From the NCBI RefSeq assembly GCF_006494775.1, contig NZ_CP041146.1:3782001-3846000 (forward strand): 64,000 nucleotides of DNA, given 5' to 3'. Source of the stretch: Nocardioides humi (GTDB lineage Bacteria; Actinomycetota; Actinomycetes; Propionibacteriales; Nocardioidaceae). Below are positions 62,470-64,000 of the stretch, in pieces; the first letter of the stretch is position 1; the number at the start of each line of letters is the position of its first letter. The position numbers and the translations under genes were made by a program. The notes beneath the pieces were generated by a model. The model made no database searches. It had not been told where the DNA came from and saw only the letters and a program-made list of their open reading frames with translations.

Positions 62470-64000
62470 GTGAAGAAACTGCTCCCCGGTCTCGCGCTGG
62501 CGCTCGTCGCCGGCACCGCGGCCGTCGTACCCACCGTGGCGCTGGCTCCGCCGGCGACCGCGGCGCCCGGTGATCCGGGCACCCCCTCCGACCCTGTGGT
62601 CCTCTTCGAGGAGGACTTCGAGAACGGCATGGCCGACGGCCAGGTCAAGGTCCTCGGCGACTACGTCGGCGCGAACGGCGAGACGTACACCGCCGAGGGT
62701 CAGTGGGCCGACCCGGCCACCCAGAACGGCTTCGTGCTCGACGGCACCTCGACCGACGCCGACCAGCAGGCCGTCGGCAACACCGGCGGCTACGCCCAGC
62801 TGCGCGGCCTGGCGGACTCGCTGGGTCAGTTCAACGGCAGCTCGCCGAGCAACCTGAACCACGCCGTCGCCGCCTACACCGCGGGCGACCCCGGCCCGGG
62901 CCTGGTCGAGTTCCGCACCGCGGCGCCGCTGCCGCTGAACGTGGACAACCGGTTCCTCACCTTCTCGGTCAACGTCGGCGTCACCAACTGCCACGCGGCC
63001 CACCCGCTGCTGCGGTTCTACCTCGACGACGGCACCACCGAGATCCCGGTGACCAACAACGCGATGGACCCGTGCCCCAACGGCAGCCGGGCGCTGGTCT
63101 CGGACGGCTCGGTGCTCTTCACCGGCTCCGAGCTCGGCATCGTGCTCCGCAACCAGCAGGGCAGCGGCTCCGGCAACGACCACGCCTTCGACGACATCAA
63201 GGTCCTCGACGCGACGCCGCAGCTGGACAAGGCGTTCAGCCGCGCCTCCTCGGCGCCGGCCGCCACCACGACGCTGACCTTCACGGTCACCAACACCTCC
63301 GAGCTCGCGGCCAAGGAGGGCTGGGCGTTCACCGACAGCCTGCCCGCCGGCATGGAGATCGCCCCGACCCCGAACTTCGTCACCGACTGCGCCAACGGCG
63401 CGATCACCGGCGGCGGCGCCGCCGGCGACACCACCGTCGCGCTGACCGGTGACCTGACCGCGGGCCAGGAGTACTGCACGCTGTCGATCGACGTCGCCAC
63501 CCCGGGCGCCGCCGTCGGCGACACCTTCGCCAACGGTCCCGCGAACGTCGACCCCGCGGTCGGCATCAACCCGCCGGGCACCGCGACCCTCGAGATCGTC
63601 CCGCCGCAGCCGCTGATCCGCGACTGCGCCCAGCCGATCACCTTCGACACCGGCAACGAGGGCTGGCGCGTGGCGACCACCACCGGTGGCGTGACCGTCG
63701 TGACGCCCCCGGCCCCCTCCGGCTGGGATGCCACCGAGGGCAACCCCGGCGGTGCGCTGCGGACCAACGACCTCGACAGCAACTGGACCGAGTTCTGGTC
63801 CCCGGAGCTGCTGGCCAACGGCTACACCGATGACTACACCGACCTGATCGGCACGACGCTGCGGTTCGACTACCGCAACGACACCGGCATCGGCTACAAC
63901 CTCTACCTCGGCCTGCGCGGCACCAACGGCGATACCGTCTGGTTCAATTTCACCCCGCAGATCGTGAACTCCCAGGCGCCCAACCGGGTCCGGGTCCTGC
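62470..64000 (+). CDS. Secreted surface protein with DUF11-like domain (partial, runs off window)
   Basis: At least 510 aa; no stop before the window end. Signal peptide VKKLLPGLALALVAGTAAVVPTVALA... with cut near ATAAPG. A first domain (about 40-240) of beta type, then a DUF11-like repeat (KAFSRASSAPAATTTLTFTVTN; WAFTDSLPAGMEIAP), then a laminin B/concanavalin-like region (CAQPITFDTGNEGWR; TLRFDYRNDTGIG). GTG start with GGAAGG 7 bases upstream. The 179-base gap before it holds only C/G-rich imperfect hairpins. Codons are almost all C-ending. Confidence 0.85.
   Translation, partial: MKKLLPGLALALVAGTAAVVPTVALAPPATAAPGDPGTPSDPVVLFEEDFENGMADGQVKVLGDYVGANGETYTAEGQWADPATQNGFVLDGTSTDADQQAVGNTGGYAQLRGLADSLGQFNGSSPSNLNHAVAAYTAGDPGPGLVEFRTAAPLPLNVDNRFLTFSVNVGVTNCHAAHPLLRFYLDDGTTEIPVTNNAMDPCPNGSRALVSDGSVLFTGSELGIVLRNQQGSGSGNDHAFDDIKVLDATPQLDKAFSRASSAPAATTTLTFTVTNTSELAAKEGWAFTDSLPAGMEIAPTPNFVTDCANGAITGGGAAGDTTVALTGDLTAGQEYCTLSIDVATPGAAVGDTFANGPANVDPAVGINPPGTATLEIVPPQPLIRDCAQPITFDTGNEGWRVATTTGGVTVVTPPAPSGWDATEGNPGGALRTNDLDSNWTEFWSPELLANGYTDDYTDLIGTTLRFDYRNDTGIGYNLYLGLRGTNGDTVWFNFTPQIVNSQAPNRVRVL

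Noticed and set aside
1..64000. CRISPR, prophage or defence system
   Set aside because: No repeat-spacer array, phage structural, nuclease or toxin-antitoxin genes were found; the only mobile DNA seen is the IS110 element.

Overview
The window is GC-rich throughout (about 70% by eye) with short intergenic gaps and many 4-base ATGA/GTGA start-stop overlaps. It carries a biotin-dependent acyl-CoA carboxylase with an actinobacterial epsilon subunit, a GTP-type PEP carboxykinase, a fused two-domain acyl-CoA dehydrogenase, and many TetR, GntR and SDR genes. This points to an actinomycete, most likely of the Nocardioides type; the genus is inference. No tRNA, rRNA or CRISPR array was seen.

Bases 1-24.4 kb are a catabolic region built around CoA esters. 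It holds a LivF ATPase plus a rare LivH-LivM-LivG fusion, a VOC protein, several SDRs, an alpha-methylacyl-CoA racemase, two or more crotonases, a class III CoA-transferase, two alpha/beta or flavin enzymes, a thiamine-diphosphate enzyme, a SnoaL-like protein, a double acyl-CoA dehydrogenase, and a TetR-controlled thiolase plus HSD10-like dehydrogenase. Together they look like uptake and beta-oxidation-like breakdown of a methyl-branched or cyclic acid. A short SDR / unknown / HtaA-domain operon lies inside it.

Bases 24.3-28.6 kb hold an ArsR-SulP pair divergent from PEP carboxykinase, whose codon use differs from its neighbours. Bases 28.6-44.8 kb look like an organosulfur region: a LysR regulator, three flavin-dependent monooxygenases, a Dpp-type ABC importer, a CoA-transferase, a crotonase, a cupin thiol dioxygenase, an SsuE-like FMN reductase and a second flavin reductase. 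An IS110-family element sits exactly in the dppB/dppC start-stop overlap. Its non-coding end contains a convincing bridge RNA donor loop whose guides match the element ends.

Bases 44.7-53 kb hold small regulator-plus-enzyme units: a TetR/acyl-CoA dehydrogenase pair; a GntR regulator near an OsmC-amidohydrolase operon; gamma-carbonic anhydrase; and an HxlR/MFS pair. Bases 53-57.6 kb hold the acyl-CoA carboxylase genes (alpha, epsilon, beta) with a divergent TetR gene. The rest has a helix-turn-helix regulator, a SRPBCC protein, a small alarmone synthetase, a Na+/H+ antiporter, an LPXTG protein and the start of a large secreted surface protein that runs off the window.

Six genes look broken by a single small indel, five of them in C or G runs, and two share the same local context. 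This favours base-calling errors over real pseudogenes. Several regulator genes appear leaderless, with a TANNNT box 6-7 bases before the start codon and palindromic operators over or beside it.
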